DNA of 64,000 nt from Apus apus (taxonomy: Eukaryota > Chordata > Aves > Apodiformes > Apodidae). Positions 26,401 to 41,400 of this stretch are shown in pieces. The stretch covers positions 1-64,000 of the forward strand of contig NC_067295.1 of NCBI RefSeq assembly GCF_020740795.1, written 5' to 3'. Below the pieces are notes generated by a model. It ran no database searches. It saw nothing but the letters and a program-made list of their open reading frames with translations, and was not told where the DNA came from. Numbering within the stretch: the first letter of the stretch is position 1; each line of letters starts with the position of its first letter. The position numbers and the translations under genes were made by a program.

Positions 26401-29400
26401 CTTGCAAATAAGCTCTACAAACATCATTACTTAGCTGAAGTCTAATGCTCCTCTTCAAAAGGAAAATATCTATTGAGGAATTGTACCATTTTGTTATGCA
26501 TTTGTATGCAAATTCCATTCTATAGTGGTTTTTTGCTCAGCAAATTTTCTCGTCAGTTCATCTAAATGTAATTGGTACATAAACTGACTTCCAGTTTACA
26601 GATAGTTGAGAAACATGACCGCACAGCACACGTCTCATATTATAAAATGACCTGTACCTGTGCTACTTCTTTCTAGCTGAACATTTTTTCATATAAATCA
26701 ACATTTAAATTATAAAATGTAAGAAATCCAAACAAAATGTAACCATGTAACATGGTAAAATGAAAAATAACTTTGCAAAGTCTACAGGAACTTGGTGCAG
26801 AGTTTCCAGTATATTAATTCATTTTTTATTGTTTATTGCCTCCCATCTTTCAGTGAATAAAATCAACATTTAACTGACTGAATCAACCCACATAACCTCC
26901 CATTGCCTTCCACGTGACAAGCAGTGATTGTGCAGTATCTACTCTTCTGATTTCTACTAATATCACAGAAAAATTCTATTTAAAAGGTAGATAAAATGCG
27001 AGATTGAGGCTGATAATGACCGTAAGAACAATTCCTTTTCTTAAAAAGCAGGAACAAACTGAAATACAGAAATTTCCCTTTAATCACAAAAAAATTCTTA
27101 CTGCGATGGTGATCAAACACTAGAATGTGTTGCCCAAAGAGGCTGTGGAGTCTTCCTTTTTGTAGATATCCAAAACACTACTAGACAAGGCACTGAGCAA
27201 CGTGCTCTAGCTGACCTCACTTTGATAAGGGTGTAGATGAGACTGCAGACTTCCAGACATAAAACAGTTTGGGCTGGAAGGGACCTTTAAAGATGACCTA
27301 GTCCAATCCCGCTGCTGAAGGTGAAATGCTTGAAATGATGCTCAAAGCCCTACCCAACCCAATCTTGAATGCTTCCAGGGATGGGGCATCCACAACTCCT
27401 CTTGGCAACCTGTTCCAGTGTCACACCACCCTCATAGTGAAGAATTTTGTCATTATATCCAAACTAAATCTACCCTCCTTCACACAGCCTTTTCCAACGC
27501 TCAATCTCACATGCACAGTAAAAAAGACTTTTCATATGTTTAGACAGAACCTCCCATGTCTCAGTTTGTGCCTACTGTTTCTTGTCCCATCACTGAGCAC
27601 AATTTTTCCTTAGACTATGTTGTAAAGCACCACATAACTTGGATACTACATTAACAAATTATCAAAAAAAGCAAAATATTTACAGCATTTAGCTTTTGAC
27701 AGTACCTTCTTGTTGTCTTGTTCATTTATTTTCTGCTGATTCTCAGCTGGAAAGCTTCGATGCCTTGCCTGAAAGAAGGAAAATCTCTGTAATATATGAA
27801 CTTTGAGTCATTGCTGTAAAATATATTATTAGTTTATAAGGGTCAGTGGCATCTCCGTAATGATATCTTCAACAGGCTGATTTAATTTCCCTCACTGCAG
27901 TTTCATACAGAGAATTAAATTTTAGTGATCATACAGTACATCTACATGGAAAAGGAACAGCAGTTGTAATTGTTCCACTTATATGCATAATTAAGCACGA
28001 GGGTTATTTCTGGTCCAAAAGCTGGGTAGCCATGTTAGCTTTATGCTGTGACAGAAATAACATGTCCCACATGCTCACCAGCTGGGGAATACTTCTGCAA
28101 GAGGCTGGTGGGAAAGTAGCCAAAAGTTTGAGTGGAAAAAAACCAAACAAACAAGAAACAAACCAAACAAAAAAGAGAACAAAAAAAAACCCCACAAGAG
28201 CAGGTTTTCTTTCAACATCATTTTATAATGAAGCAACTTTTAAATCATGTGAGACATACTTATATAAAAGAGAGATCTTGCAAAGCAGGATCAAAGGATC
28301 TCTGTTCTTTTCAGGTCAGTAATTTTCACTGACTTCCTGAATTGCACTAAACTCTGCAAAATGCTGTCTGGTTAGGAAACATGGTTCTGTTAGCTGTCTT
28401 TTGAGAAATCTTGTTCCTTGTTTCCTTTGGGAGGTTCCTAATCTGTCTTGTAGTGAAAGCTCCCTAGCAGTAATGACTCTCCTCTTTAAATGCCTGCCAC
28501 CACTCTAGATACATTTTTATCAGTTGTGAAGTCTATCACTGCTCTCTCTCTCTAGACAGGTTTAATGTGGCCACTAAAAGGCAAGCATATAACATTTCTG
28601 CTGATGAGAGACATTCTTTGTAGCGGTACACTACTCACTAATTGTGTGTGACCAAAACAGCAGAAAAGATCTTCACCAATGGTTACCTAAGTTCTCAGTT
28701 ATTGCAGCCTCCCATCCAGAAAGCAGGTATTTGATACTGGAAATGCCCTGCTTCCTTGACATTTGATCAATGATCACTTGATGCCTATAATCCAAAATGA
28801 TCAGAGGGATGGAACACCTTTCCTATGAAGAAAAGCTTGGAGAGCTCAGGTTGTTCACCATGGAGAGGAGAAGGCAGCAAGGAGACCTTTTTGTAGCCTT
28901 TCAATACTCAAAGGGAGCCTATAAAAAAGATGGTGACAAACTATGTAGCAGGACCTGTAGTGATAGGATAAGGGTTTTAAACAAAAAGATTTAGACCAAG
29001 TATTAAGAATAAATTTTTTAATATGAGGGTGGTGAAACACTGGAACAGGTTGCCTAAAGAGATGGTAGAAATTCCATCCTCGGAAACACTCAGGGTCAAG
29101 TTGGATGGGGCTTTGAGCAACCTGATCTAGCTGAAGCTGTCTCTGCTGACAAAGGCACCTTCCAACCCAACCCATTCTTGTGATTCTATACTGGAAGATA
29201 GAAATCTTTCCTGTCACAATGACCAGCTCTCTGCAGTCTGTCTGAACATCGATAGGTAAGAAAGCAATGATCTTGCCATCACCTACAACAAGTTACCATT
29301 TGCAAAAAATACACTTTCCTTCCTTTCATTCATTTTTCCATCTGTTACTTCTGCCCTTCTCTGTGCAGGTTATAAATTGTGACAAGTCACAGCTTTGCAA

Positions 29401-32400
29401 GAAGGCTGACCCGCTTGGCTACAGCATTTTTAAATGTGCCACTTGAGCTCCTTTTTTTTTAAACAGCTCCTTTCTGACAATTTGTAAGTGTAACCACTAC
29501 TACAACAGAGTAAGTAAAATACAGTTTTAATAGGTAAATCCTAGGTTTTCAGCTTTTTTTTCTCATAGGCCAACAGAGCTGCTTCATAACACTGAAAAAT
29601 AAGTCTTCCCTTCTCCCCATCTCTAGCATTGCTTGTTTTCTCCCCCCTCCCTAACTAAAGGCTTGTAACACCTTACAAACTTCAATTTCAATCACTCTCT
29701 TCTCACTGTTAATGCTACAAATCTCTCTCTCTTTCCAAGACGTTTGTTTCATTTTATCATCTATGTATGTCTCAGCAACGAGCTTGTTCAAGGAGAGCAG
29801 CAGCTGCAGGTGGGAGAAGAAACAGACTGAAATTAAGCAAAGATTGGAACTCACAAATAGTATTAAAATTAATAGAAATTAATAGAAATTAATACATCTT
29901 TTCACCATCCGTTTTCAACAATAATGAAAACTGATTCCTATCTGAGTATAATTTTTTCAGTTGTTACCTTGCTCTGTTCTTTGCAACACGGGCTCAAAAT
30001 GACAATAACAACATTTCTGCAAAGAATTTAGATTCACTACATATCAGCAGAGCTTCACTGGCTGTTTACATCAGTGTTCTTGGGTTGGGAGAACTGTAAT
30101 TTGACGCAATTTAGCTCCCTGAAGAAGAGGGTTCCAAACTGTGTTCTAAATTACCAAAAATCAGTGCCAAGTCAAAAAACATTTTCTGTTGAATTTACTG
30201 TAACTTAAGATTGCATTTGTACTTCTAGGCCCATAATATTTACATACCTGATCTTCTCGTTCAAAACCTGGTGCTTTTGGATAGCTAGATGTTGGTGAAG
30301 AAACACCTGATGTGCTAGACTCAGAACACAAAACACCACTTGCTAATGATCTCTGTCTGCAAAGAGGTCCAAGGGGTGATAAAGAACTACTGCTACCAGA
30401 ACTTGATGTTACAGTTGGACTTGAAGAACAGCAAATCTGTAGAAGACAGAAAACAGTGTCTAATATACTCTGATATTTTTTTATGTTTACAGCTATAGTG
30501 TCCCTCTGTAACAATCAAATTACTAATTTCAGTCTTTCATAAATACAATCAACTAACTTTGGTTTCTTTATATACATTTTTTGTATTAGCTTAAAAAAGT
30601 GTCAGATGACAAAAGCAACACAGAGCTAGTGTAAATATGCAGACTTCAGAAGGAGATGTATTGGCATACATCAGAATACAGCCTTGTTTGCTCCTACACA
30701 CAAAATCAATCACAGGTGGAGATTACTTCATCATGGATACTAATTTACAATAAAGGAATACTTAATTTCTGACAACCCTGATTTCCATTCATTCATATAT
30801 TTCTTAATTTACAGTTTAATGCAAGCATTATACAACATTTCACTCTATTAAAATAACTCATTTGGATCAAGCCAAGCAGTTAGAAAATAAAAAGACATGT
30901 AGCATCTTGGTAAAAAGTATCTCAGAGATTGTTTGTAAATCTCAAAAGGCTATCTTCTGAAACTCTTAAATATGAATTTTTTTTTAGTAGTAAATTAACA
31001 TTTTTTGTATTTAAAACATTACTGAATGTACAATCTTTAGTTCTGCTGTAGATTTTCCAGAGCATTTTAAACTTGTAAAGTAAAAGTCTCAAGCTGAAGA
31101 TACAATCTGTAAGTAGGTCTGGACAATTTTTCTGCTAAAAGTACAATTCTGATCAACTTGAAATTTATTAACTCAGACGCCAGCATCCTATATGTCTGAG
31201 TGGAATTGTGGGCATTGCTTATTTCTACATTTTTAAGTATCAATTTTCTTAAACTTTAGAACTAGACTAGAACTAGACTAGAAATTTAGAACTAAACTCA
31301 CAAAGGCAGTATGTAAACAGTTACATTCATGCTTAACACCCAGGTGGTGAGAATACTTAATGATGATACACATACTTCAATCACTTCTGTGCTTCTTCCT
31401 CCTCAGACAGAATCTGCCAGCTCTGAAGGACCTGAACTAGTCAATACAATAACGGAGTGAAATTCTGCCAAAGTTGTTTTGGTTTGTTCAAATACAAATC
31501 ACAATTTTAACAAGAGATACCTCTCTCCCCTGAATAGCGTAACTTCAAAATGTCACTCCTAAGAAGCAGGAACTTCAGATTCAAATTTCTATAAATCAGG
31601 TAGAGGACAGACATGAACCTAGATGACGTCTTAACTCTGGATAGAAAAAAACCAGCCCCATCAAATGTAAGCCTTATATTCGCTGAAGATTATTACCTAT
31701 GCATTCACTCAGTCCTACCCCTGGCATGAAATCTCCTGTCATCAACCTTATCTGTGTAGAGTTCTGTAATTACTTAGATTGCTTCTGAAATCGAAAGACA
31801 GCTTCTCTACACAACAGTCTGAAATGTACACATAGCCTGAGAGATGACAGAAAGAGAGGAGTGGGCACCACAACAAAAATAATTTGACTGACAGCCAAAG
31901 TTTACTCAGACAAAATCTCCTCAGAAGTCAAATGAAGAATTCATGTTTTGACCACAAGATTGTTAGAGTATGTAACATTTCCCTTTCTGTTACCATTTAC
32001 CCTAGATCCTAAACTGAGGATTTCCCCTGTGCATGGTGATTCAAAGTTTGCACATTTTTTCAGCTCTAAAATACTGAAATCCTTTCTTTATGCTAGAGAG
32101 AAGAAGAAAATAAAAGGACACTGGCCAGAAAAAAGGAAATTGTCTTTCAAGGGAGAAAAAAAAAATTGTCAATAAAAACATATGGTATTCAGTTCCATAT
32201 CAGAAGATTTTGAAAACTTTATTAATAACATAGTTACATCTTGTAAGTACATTTTTAAATATACTTCTGGTAGCATGAGGCTGCTTAATGCAGCAGACAA
32301 ATATGTAAAATAAAATGACTAGACAGTGAAGGCAGACTAACATGCAAAGAAAGATACCAACTTAGATAAGATACTGACTCAACTTAAGGATGAATTTCCT

Positions 32401-35400
32401 AATCTGCACAAAATGTTTCTCAGATGTGTATTTCATGTCCACTCTTTCAGCTAGACAACACAGGATTAGTTTACCAACACAGGAAGATATACATCATGGT
32501 TGCTCCCCTATAATGTGGCCTAATGAAGAGTAGGGCAAGCAGGAGGAAGGAAGACAGCCATTATGGATTACCTGTCCTGGTGACAACAGTGCCATAAGTG
32601 GGGAATGATGCCCTTGTTCACCCTGGGCTTGAGGTACGGAATAAAAAACAGGTAATATCAGGTATCTAGACCATTAGGTAAGACCATAGGGTGCCACTCC
32701 TGTGATCCTTTTGGTTACAGTAGGTATCAATGGTGGCATTAATGTCAGCATTAAGAGCTTACAATATAATTTTGTGCCATTTTGCTCTGAAAAACTAAAC
32801 TAAAACAACCACTCAATCAAGCAAAGAGACTGACAAAAGTATAATGTTAGATGCTTCAAACCAGAAGGCAGAACACGGATGTAAAGGAACAGACGTAGAA
32901 GCTCTCCATGGAAACTGAACTCACACTTACTAAAAAAGGCTGAAGAGGAGATTATTTTCTGAATTGTTAAGTAAAGAGGAATGACAAGGCAACTTAGATG
33001 AACACAGAAGAATACAGTATAGGTGAGATAAGAAGGTATATAATTAAACAGTTATACAGCCTCCCTCACTATCAACCTGGATCATACTGAATCTTAATGG
33101 ACTCACTCTTCCAATAACGTTAACAGATAGGGCAATAGTATGACCATATTAGAGAAATCAGGACATAAGCAGCTTTCTTAGAGTCAGAGGAATTTTATGA
33201 TTGAGCTGAGAACTCAATTTAAGTCGCTCAAATACTACATCATTCTTTTCCTCTAGAAGCAAATAGTACAGTAGGATACTCTCCCAGCATACTGTAACAG
33301 AATATGTGAAAGAAGTTTTGGAAGATAAATAGGAAGATTTTGTTTTGAAGATACAAAGGTAGAGAGGAACAGAAGTCTAATTTCAGCATGATAAAAAACA
33401 CTTAAAATAAGTTTACTCAGGGCGAGTGTCTTGACAGTGATGAGAACAAAGATGAAGGAGGGGACAGAAAGGCAGGCAGCTTATTGGAACAGAGAGAAAA
33501 GCACAAACCATGAATGTAAATAAGTTATTGGGATACATAAAATGGAGGGAGGAAGGAAAACAGCCTGACTGCTTAAATACTAAAATTAAGCAGCTTTCAG
33601 CAGATGGAGAAGGTGAAAGCAAGAAACAAAACTTAAGAATTAAACATGGAAAAACAGAAGACAAACCTGATTTTTCATTAGCAATAGATGCTTTTATGGG
33701 TCTCTCCTGAAAGCTTCAGAACCTTAGCAACAAGAAAACTAGGTTCCTAACTAAAAAGGCATACCCTCTCTCAGACCTCTTCATACACAAAGCAGACTTC
33801 TGCACTGGAAAGATAAAATGGAGGCATATCGGTATCTTTATTCTCAATCTACAGGATAGAGATATGAAGCTACATGAAAGAAATCCAGGAGTTCAAACAA
33901 CTGCACTGTTTATTGGCAATTTCTTTTTAACATTATTTAAAATATGTCCTTTTATCTGGTTTCTAACCAGACAGTAGAGATCAACAGCACTGAGAAGGTA
34001 GAAGTAAAAATTCTGGGAATAAATGTGTATGTGCTTATGGCTCTGCACTGCAAATGAGGAAAGAAAAACGCAAGTCAGGAGAGAACATGAGAGATGTCAG
34101 TATCTTTATATATAATTGTTTTGCAACAAACATAAAACCTAACAGAAGGATCTATTACAACTGATACTAAAAGAAAGATAAGTTCTGCAATATATATGTC
34201 TTTTCTCTCCCTCATCCTTAACTGATAAAATTTGCGAATATAAACTACACTTATCACCCTTGTAATCAAGCACCTCTCTAGTACCAAGCACACTGCATGT
34301 ACTGTGCCACTCTAAGAAGTTTTAAGTATAAAGCACGTTCAGGTAGGACATTAATTCAGTCCTAATGTTAACCAATAATGGCAGAGGAGAGGGCTAGGAT
34401 CAGGCAAGATCTTCCATGAATGAAACCTTTCCTATAGAAAAAAGAGACATATGTAAATTAAGTTAACGATGATGATCCTCACTGTAGCATTCAAAATATT
34501 GCATCTGAAGACAAAAAACAAGAATGGAAAACACAAATCATACACAGTTTAAACTCATGCCAAGGGCAGACATTCCATTTACGCTTATAGTACCAGTCAA
34601 ATATTATTGCCTAACATTCACTATAGCTGTTTTGTTTTTTTCTCTTCTGATGAAATACAAAAAAATAAAAAAACGATGTTAAACATTGCATATTGGCACA
34701 GTGATTGTTATTAGTAACTTTTCCAGAATTATTTACACTTACATTTCCAGACTGCCCACTGCTATTTGTAATGCTGTTTGTGGAGTTAAGACTGCTGCTC
34801 CATTCATTTGCAATTCCTATGCTGTCTGTTGAAAACAGGTGGTTTGACTGACAACCAGTTTGCAGTATGACTACATTCATGGTGTCCTCTGTTGAAGGAA
34901 TCCCCAACAAATTACACACAGATTTGATACTTAGCTGTGTGAATTTAACAATTAGATATCTAGTATCAAACACAGCATTTGCCACATGGAAACATCAATC
35001 ACACACAAGAAATCTCTCTCTTTTTCTTCAAATATAAGCATAAAGGCAAGATAAGAATAATATAATTCACCATTATGTATTTGTAGCTACTAACAAATGT
35101 GACACTCTTATTTACTTACTCCATCAAAAATTGGTGGGAGGCAGACAGAAATTAATATACTTAAAGTATTCCAGATTTCGCTTTATTTTCCAGAATCTCT
35201 ATGAGCACCAGAGTTTAAAGACAACATTTTTAGAACTCCTGTCTGGAAAGGTAACAATGGCATCATACTGATAAAGTTCTTTGTTTTCATGCTTTTCATA
35301 CCGAAGATAAGATCAACAGCTCCATTCTCTACGATGGAAGCAACAGAAACTATTTTATTCTACAGATACAGGACGCAGAATGTCAGAGCTGCTGAATTAA

Positions 35401-38400
35401 GCTTAATGCTGTTGCAAACAGCAGAAAGGCACTCCTGCTGCCAGTAATCAAACATCTAACTTCCAATAGACTATTCAAACTACCCGAGACAGGGAGTGGA
35501 CACTCCTGCAAGATCTCAAGTTTGTTTGTTGAGATTTGCTGCTTACACGGTCTTCATTCCAGATGAATCAAGCCAAAGAGTTATAGAACCTGTTGGTTGA
35601 GCCATATAAGTCTCTCCTGATCAGTACAAAATCCTATCTAATGCAACTATGTGGAAAAAAAATTAAGCTGCTGCTTCTCAATTAACTCTGCTAACATGTT
35701 CAAAGTTTCAGAGTTCTGGAGATTTTTAAAGAGCACAAGAATTCATACTACAGAGTAGAATGTGGTTAGGGTAGAAAGATTAGCAACAGATTAGAAAGAT
35801 ATTCCTTAGGTAGAATAACAACCAAATTATTAAAACTGGACTCTCCTTCAGCCCTCTTCATCTTTAGCCTGCACAATACTTAACTTTTCCTTAGGGATGC
35901 AAATCTTGTTTATTGTCAATGAGCTTCCTGCAAGAATGATTCCTCTCATAGGAATCAAGACTCAAATGGAAGAATAAAAACAATAATGATCAAGACACCC
36001 AAAACTGTGTCTGTGACACTGCGGGGTCTCAAAAGAATTCCAGTCTCCAAGTGCTCTGCTGAGTTTATCCTGTACACTCTCCATGCTGTAGAGGCAAGAC
36101 AGGAGGCAGCATTCATCATGGAACAGATCCTCCTAGGAGACATGCTAAGGCACACATAGGACAGGGAAGTGATTCTGGACAGCCAGCAGGGCTTTACTAG
36201 GGGAAATCCTGCCTGACTGACCTGTTTTCTGCAATGGAGTGACTGCACCAGTGGACAAGGGAACACCTATGCATGTCACCCATCTGGACTTCTGCAAGGC
36301 CTTTGACATGGTCCCCCACAATATCCTTCTCTCTAAGTTGACAAGACACTGGTTTGATGGGTGGACTGTTCAGTGGATAAAGAATTGGCTGGATGTTTTC
36401 GTCCAGAGGGTAGTAGTCAATGGCTCAATATCCAGATGGAAAACGGTGACAAATGGTGTCCCTCAGGGGTCTATACAGGGATAACTGTTGTTATCATTAC
36501 AGATACTGACAATGGCATTGAGAGCACCCTCAGCAAGTTTGCCTAAGACACTAAGCTGGGTAGTGAGGTTGATATGCCAGAGGGATAGGATGCCACCCAG
36601 AGGGACCTGGATAAACTGGAGAAGTGGGCCCAGGTGAACCTCATGAGGTTCAACAAGGCCTAGTCCAGGAGCCTGCACCTGGGCTGGGGCAACCAGAGGT
36701 AAGAATACAGGCTGGGGAAAGTGCTGCTAGAGAGCAGCCCTGTGGGAAAAGACCTGGGGGTACTAGTGGATCAAAAGCTGGACATGAGCCATCAATGTGC
36801 AATTGCAGCCCACAAGGCCAAGCACATCCTGGGCTGCATCCAAAGAAGTGTGGCCAGCAGCTCAAGAGAGGCGATTCTGCCCCTCTACTCTGCTCTGGTG
36901 AGACCTCACCTGGAGTACTGCATCCAGCTCTGGAGTTCCCAACACAACAAGGATGTGGACCTGCTGCAGAGCGTCCAGAGGAGGGCCACAAAAATGATCA
37001 GAGGGCTGGAGCACCTCTCTTACGAAGACAGGCTGAGGGAGTTGGGGTTGTTCAGCCTGAAGAAGAGAAGACTCCAGGGAACCTAATCAAGACCTTCCCA
37101 TACCTGAAAGGAGCCGATAAGGCTGAGAAAGAGCTGTTTGCTAGGGCATGTAAGGACAGGATGTGGGGTAATGGTTTTAAGCTAGAAAAGGGTAGATTTA
37201 GGTTGGACAATAGGTAAAAGTTTGTTAATATGAGGGTGGTGCATCACTGGAACTGGTTGCCTTGAGAGGTCGTGGGGACCTCAGCCCTGGAGACATTCAG
37301 TGTCAGGCTTGATGGGACTCTGCGCAGTCTGCTCTAGTTGGAGATGTTCCTGCTTATTGCAGGGGGGCTGGACTAGATGACCTTTATAGGTCCCAATATA
37401 TTCTATCATTCTATGCTTCAGTATGCTCTAAGGGAGAAAACTGAGAAAATGTAGTCTTCTCCCCCAGGATTTCTGCAGCATGTCACAATTATCAATTCAT
37501 GAGGTTGTCACCGGCCCACCTCTCCAGCCTGTCAAAGTCCCTCTGGATGACATCCCTTCCATCTATGGTGTCAACTACCCCACACAGCTTGGCATCATCA
37601 GCAAACTTGCTGAGGAGACCCTCAATCCCACTGTCTATGTCTCCAACAAAGACTTTAGACAATACTGGTCCCAGTACTGACCCCTGATGAACACCACTTG
37701 TCACTTGCCTCCACTTGGACACTGAACCATTGATCACAACCCTCTGGGTGTGGTCATCCAGCCAATTACTTATCCAGCAAGTGGTTAATCTGTCAAACCC
37801 ATGTCTTTTCAGTTTGGAGACCAGGATGTCCTGTGGGACAGTGTCAAACGCTTTGCACAAATCCAGGTAGGCAATGTCAGTTGCTTTGCTGTTATCTACC
37901 ATCTCTCTAACCTTGTCATAGAAGGCCTTCAAATTGGTCAGGTATGATTTGCCCTTGGTGAAGCCATGTTGGCTGTCATCCCACAGAAGTTAAAAGACAA
38001 GCTGGCCATTCCACAAATATTCAGAAATAAGAGCTGTGGGCAAGAATGACTATTCACTGAAAGTCTTTTAGGTAAGGAAGTGACACAATAATTGGGTGTA
38101 CAGAACATCACATTTGCCCTAGACCATTAGACAGAGAGGACACTGCCATTGCTTACCACTAAAGAATCATAAGTACTACTGAATTACAGAAATGTGGAGC
38201 TTTCCAAACTCAGAAGCATCTCTCATCCCTCTTTTCAGCTACAGAACCAGAAGGCAAAAAGATAGGCACAGAACTTTTGTTTTTTTCTTTCTTTTTGAAG
38301 AATAAATATGAGGTTTTACTGATGACATAAGCAAAAAAGACATACTCAAAAAAGAGAAGATTTATCAACTCTAAGAAACCAGTTACACAGAAATGCTTCA

Positions 38401-41400
38401 AGTTCTGCCTTGCATCACAGCTGAAAAGAAGATAGGAAAAGCTGTTGAGGCAACTGCACATTTCACATTCTGCAGAGCAGGAAGTGTGTAGGTGTAACTG
38501 AACTCGATACTCATATTAAAAAAATCATACCATGATGCATATGCAGAATTAATCCGTGTAGATGCATACTGAAGAATGGGGTGCTCTCTTGGGAAAGCAA
38601 TGGTCCCTCTTCCTTTTTTCTGTATTTAACAGTTTGAGTGCAGTGAATATATAAGTGGGCTATGGAGGAAAGAGGACAGCTGACAATTTTCTCTGTGTTC
38701 TTTTTCAGTTTAGCTAAGGCCCTAGTTCTGCAAATACTTGCAATGATGTTTAACTTTCACCTGAGAAGTTTACTATAGGTTTTAAAAGGACAACTGATAC
38801 AGTTTAAAGTCAAGCATGTGTGTAGAAAATTGTCCAATCAAGCTCAAAAAACTTACAGGGACAAGTTGCACCTGTAAGGAAAAGTACCTCTTGTTTTACT
38901 GATGCAGCAAACTGATTTGCTGATGCAAATTCGATGCAAATGCAGCAAGTTCCCATAGCAATATAAGATACTAGAAAACATGTAATTAATTTCTAAAAGC
39001 AAGCGACATCAAGTACCATTTATGCATCAAAATCAATGATATTAAGTTGCTTAGAAATTATGGTTCACTTTTATGAACACTGAGACAAAATAACAGTTCT
39101 CTTACTTTCAACATGTGCAAATGCACAAAATGGACCACGTGGACAGTAACCTGTTTGGCGCATGTCATTGCACTTTGTAGATTTATATATCTAAACAAAA
39201 CAGAAGGGTGGTTAATCTAAACATATTTGTTACATAAAGACAAAATAGTTAGAAAATATTAAAACCTTTAAATGAAAAATACTGAGTATTTACTAGCAAC
39301 TGTTACCACTAGTAAATACATTGAATTTCATTATGAACCAAAAAAAATTTAGGTTGGAAATTTAGGTTAGATTTGAAGCCTCAGGTCAGAGATATAACAG
39401 CTGTATGGAATTTCTATTCTAACCACACAACTGGATGCGCCAGGTAAAAAAGCAGACACATTTATTTAAGCCCAAATCCAGAGAAAATTAATTGTTCATA
39501 AGCAGTACAAACAAAAATGCCTACCAGTGAAAACCACAGCAGTACAAATAACTATTTTTTAGCAAACTTGTTTTGCTAAAGCAAATATCTGAACAACTGG
39601 AACTGCTGAGTGACACATTTTTTCATTTAAAAATGTATTTAATCAATAAACTAATCCATAGTAACTTAGAAATCACTAAAAGTAAGTAGAAACACAGTTC
39701 TTACCTCAGGATGAAACTGTTGCTCTGTACGAGAATGACAATATTGACAGCTATCCCCACTTTCACACCTTGAAGGTTCACCCCATTCATCTGCATGTTT
39801 TACATTGGGGCAAGGAGTGGACCTAGAAAAAAGTTATGTCTAGAGCACGTTCCTATCTGCTTCCTTGCAGAAATTTCAAATAATTTCCCACTAAATCTCA
39901 GAATCTCAGATTCTGGGACCTATTAAGTTATAAATTCTGAGGGACTCAACTTTTTGGAAATTTTTGACAGAAAGATGAGCTAGTAGGATTTTTTATATAT
40001 ATCTATATCTATATATCTATATATATATATATATATATATATATCTATCTCCTCTCTAATTACGTGTATTCACAGTCCTTAGAATGTCAAGCAAAGCCCA
40101 TAAGTTCTAAACCCAGTCTCACTGCAAAAACCCCACTAAAAACAATAAAGAAATCAGTATATGGAGAAGGATGTAAAATGATGTAATGATGATGTAGTGA
40201 TGAAAAGTAAGAGAGGCAATGTATTAATTTTTTGTGCTAAAAATTGCTCAGAAATGAAAAATTACAGAAGAAAACCAGCAAAAGGATAGAAATTATAATT
40301 TATCGTTTCATATAAAAAGAAGGCTTGACTTAGTAATTCCAATTTTTGCTATGAATTATAGAAATTGTTTTCATTCACAAGGAAGAAGGATATTTACATT
40401 ACAGCTTCATAGCTTTTGTCTGCAGAACTGTGTGATCATTCTGAACAGAAGGGTTTTTCCCCCCCGAAAAATTAAGCAAGGCTAGAGGGAAAGATGCGTT
40501 TTTATTTCCTTTGGATTCTTCTATAATGTGATTGGATATTCCTAACACATCAGTCCATTAACAACTTTCTGACCAATCAAACAGTCTATTCTCAAGATTT
40601 ATCTATGTACCTGTATTTGAATTTTCTGGGACTTCGTCTTCTATCTCGACTATTGTGGTAGTGTGGACATGCATAACCCTGGCGGCAGAGTCTGGGTGGC
40701 TTGGAACACTGTTCTGTCTTGTAGCCAGCTAATACAAAATTTGTGTCTGTAAACAGGTCACAAATTAAGAGAAATAAACAACTACTTTTTGCATGTATAG
40801 TGTCTTTAGTAAGATTAGGTATCACACTGCTTTTTGTAAAAAAATTATGATTCACAGACACCCACCAACCAATTTCTATAAAGTTAGACTGAGTCTTGCA
40901 TTTCTTAAAATAAAAGTCTAACACATTTACATGCAAAGCCATTTTCATTGCTTTTATATTCAACAGCAATATTACAATGAAGTACACAAGCAAGCACTAG
41001 TAATCTATATAGGTAGATAAACTATGTGGAAATGAACACCTGAAACAACATTCTTCATTTTAGTAAGACAAACACTAAAAACTGATGCAATTTTATATCC
41101 GGATTTCTCCTGAGTTTCATCTTGACAGTCCTTATTTCACCAAAACTGCTTTCATGTTAAGGCATGTAAAGGCTGTTCAGTAAAACTGCCTGGACAAATT
41201 CTAGAGCCCCTTCTGTACCTTTGCCTCTGTCTCTACATCTTTGGTGCCAGGAAGGAGGGTCTAGATAACATACAAGATTCTGTCTAGAAACAGAAAAATT
41301 CAAAAAACAATGGAGCTTGTAAATAAATCATAAAGTACAATTTAGCTAACTGTAAGCATTGTTTGTGAGGAGTAAATCACATCAAACCAATCAATCTTCT

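Larger units (their letters stand above)
34889..39105 (-). other. UNKL: UNKL intron 7
   Basis: Holds the inverted CR1 pair (36140-37985). The flanking DNA (34889-36139 and 37986-39105) shows no recognised feature. Confidence 0.75.

Noticed and set aside
27326-27613. 95-codon plus-strand ORF
   Set aside because: It is the antisense reading of a minus-orientation CR1 fragment.
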